A stretch of 6,465 bases of DNA from Methanoregula sp. (GTDB taxonomy: Archaea > Halobacteriota > Methanomicrobia > Methanomicrobiales > Methanospirillaceae): the NCBI GenBank assembly GCA_028705545.1, contig JAQWDG010000102.1, forward strand, positions 1 through 6,465, written 5' to 3'. The position numbers and the translations under genes were made by a program. The notes beneath the pieces are model-generated. The model was given only the letters and a program-made list of their open reading frames with translations, did not search any database and had not been told where the DNA came from. Shown piece by piece: positions 5,533-6,465 of the stretch (position 1 is its first letter; the number at the start of each line of letters is the position of its first letter).

Positions 5533-6132
5533 TTACCGCTTGCGGGGCCCGGCGAGCGAATGGATGAAACCGGTGAAGGGGTTTTGCTTTTTGGGCCGGA
5601 AAACACCCTGGTTGACGTATTTCACGTCTTCGATCGAGAAGAATGCACCGGGATTGGTCACCTCGATGTGCCGGGTGATCCTCGGGACATCGTCGCGGTT
5701 GACAAGCGAGATGATCATCTTTACCCCGCCCCGGGCGCCTTTGGCATCAAGAATGGTGGAACCGTAGTTTTCCGCCTGCAAAAACTGCTGGATCGCCTCG
5801 CCGCTGCCATCGGTCGTGATGATGCGCATGATGACCATGCCGATCGAAAGTTTCTCCTCGATGACAAGGCCCACATAGGTCCCGAGGGCATATCCAAAGG
5901 CATAGGCAAGGAAGTACGAGATGTTGGAGAGGTTATTGAGCACCCCGACTATGGCGAGCAGCCAGATGATGATCTCGAAGAACGCGATCACCGGGGCGAG
6001 ATACTTCATGCCCTTAGAGAGAAAGATGATCCGAAGCGTCTCCATGCAGACGTTTGCGACCTGGGCGAGGAAGATGAGGATCGGCAGGATGAGCCAGTTT
6101 AAAAGATCGGGGCTGACGAGATAGAACGCCAT
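5533..6132 (-). CDS. UPF0316 family membrane protein (DUF5698-DUF2179)
   Basis: A 199-residue inner-membrane protein of the UPF0316 family (Bacillus YebE-like), whose function is not known. Three hydrophobic segments lie at about residues 11-29 (LNWLILPILIFLAQVANVC), 45-66 (LAPVIAFFEIIIWLLAIVGVL) and 71-92, forming the DUF5698 part. The motif METLRIIFLSKG (30-41) sits in the first loop. Residues about 95-178 are a cytoplasmic DUF2179 domain (GMVIMRIITTDG, then LVNRDDVPRITRHIEVTNPGAFFSIEDVKYVNQGVF), a small fold thought to bind a ligand. The C-terminus is basic (SLAGPRKR). The length matches the family. ATG 6132 was chosen because it places the first membrane segment at the N-terminus. The open frame continues upstream to a TTG at 6243, but through non-family sequence. 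It appears to be transcribed alone. Confidence 0.88.
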   Translation of the reverse strand: MAFYLVSPDLLNWLILPILIFLAQVANVCMETLRIIFLSKGMKYLAPVIAFFEIIIWLLAIVGVLNNLSNISYFLAYAFGYALGTYVGLVIEEKLSIGMVIMRIITTDGSGEAIQQFLQAENYGSTILDAKGARGGVKMIISLVNRDDVPRITRHIEVTNPGAFFSIEDVKYVNQGVFRPKKQNPFTGFIHSLAGPRKR

Positions 6133-6212
6133 AACGTACGCCTTTGTGTCGGTCAAAGGATGGACCGGACGACGGTGACTGATGCTAAATTGCAAATCAT
6201 ATGCTGTCGCAG

Positions 6213-6221
6213 GTATATCTA
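6213..6221 (-). promoter_or_regulatory. Candidate TATA box for the UPF0316 gene
   Basis: The minus strand reads TAGATATAC about 81-89 bases before ATG 6132. A second A/T-rich patch (ATATGATTTGCAATTTAG, 6185-6202) lies closer to the gene. Either could serve as the promoter with a leader of about 30-55 bases, and the sequence does not decide between them. The remainder of the 191-base gap 6133-6323 holds only the YHS terminator. Confidence 0.35.
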
Positions 6222-6241
6222 GATTATGGGGAAAATACCTC

Positions 6242-6255
6242 AAAAAAGAGAAATC
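6242..6255 (-). terminator. T-rich terminator after the YHS gene
   Basis: On the minus strand the sequence is a pyrimidine-rich stretch ending in six T (6247-6242), about 70 bases after the YHS stop codon and about 20 bases before the candidate UPF0316 promoter. It fits an archaeal T-run terminator without a hairpin. Confidence 0.5.
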
Positions 6256-6323
6256 CGGGGAGATATGACCGATCGCGCGGAGGAGGATGCCCGGTTAGGC
6301 AGTCCCCACTCCGCCCGGCTCGT

Positions 6324-6464
6324 TCAGGCGTACTTTGCCGGGTCGGCGTCGAACTTCTTCTTGCAGCCCGGTGCACAGAAGTAATACTTCTTTCCCTTGT
6401 ACTCGCTCGTGAACTTTGCCGTCTTTTCATCGACGGTCATTTTGCAGATCGGATCGATTGCCAT
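6324..6464 (-). CDS. Small YHS-domain protein
   Basis: A complete 46-residue protein reading MAIDPICKMTVDEKTAKF at the N-terminus and YYFCAPGCKKKFDADPAKYA at the C-terminus. This is a stand-alone YHS domain: DPICKM holds the first cysteine (C7), and YFCAPGCKKKF holds C30 and C34, followed by the usual FxxDPxKY ending. YHS domains bind metals and are found alone or fused to copper/heavy-metal P-type ATPases and oxygenases; stand-alone copies are thought to handle metal ions in the cytoplasm. The ATG at 6464 gives the standard family N-terminus. The gene lies one base from the window edge, so its promoter and any upstream partner are not visible. It is easily missed by length-filtered gene calling. 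Confidence 0.88.
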   Translation of the reverse strand: MAIDPICKMTVDEKTAKFTSEYKGKKYYFCAPGCKKKFDADPAKYA

Positions 6465-6465
6465 G

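Noticed and set aside
6133..6243. Upstream extension of the UPF0316 frame from TTG 6243
   Set aside because: The 37 extra residues precede the first membrane segment with no family similarity, use a rare start, and overlap the likely promoter.

Overview
The window looks like chromosomal DNA of a methanogenic archaeon, most likely of the order Methanomicrobiales (Methanoregula-like). This is inferred from the moderately high GC, the archaeal signals (TATA-like boxes 25-40 bases before starts, GGAGGTGA-type ribosome binding sites, poly-T terminators without strong hairpins), and the combination of a receiver-PAS-TPR regulator, a DUF362 iron-sulfur protein and stand-alone TPR proteins. No rRNA, tRNA, CRISPR array, insertion sequence or phage gene was seen. 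The species cannot be fixed from the sequence alone.

Layout: the left edge (1-182) is non-coding and holds a cluster of G/C-run palindromes. It is followed by the only plus-strand gene, a GNAT acetyltransferase (183-620). Everything else is on the minus strand. Read in the direction of transcription from the right edge, the genes are: a 46-residue YHS-domain protein (6464-6324); a three-helix membrane protein of the UPF0316 (DUF5698/DUF2179) family (6132-5533); an unrecognised 338-residue soluble protein (5405-4389) followed by a four-repeat TPR protein (4337-3879); a non-heme ferritin (3731-3243); a receiver-PAS-TPR protein (3188-1806); and a DUF362 protein with two 4Fe-4S clusters (1745-639) that converges on the acetyltransferase.

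Transcription units, judged from T-tracts and TATA-like boxes: YHS alone; UPF0316 alone; the unknown protein plus the TPR protein; ferritin alone with a clear promoter and ribosome binding site; and the receiver-PAS-TPR gene, possibly with the DUF362 gene. A loose theme is metal and redox handling (ferritin, YHS, 4Fe-4S protein) plus signalling and scaffolding (receiver-PAS-TPR, TPR). The genes are not shown to form one pathway. No clearly new multi-gene system was found. The best leads are the 338-residue orphan with its TPR partner, the receiver-PAS-TPR protein without an output domain, and the palindrome cluster at the left edge.
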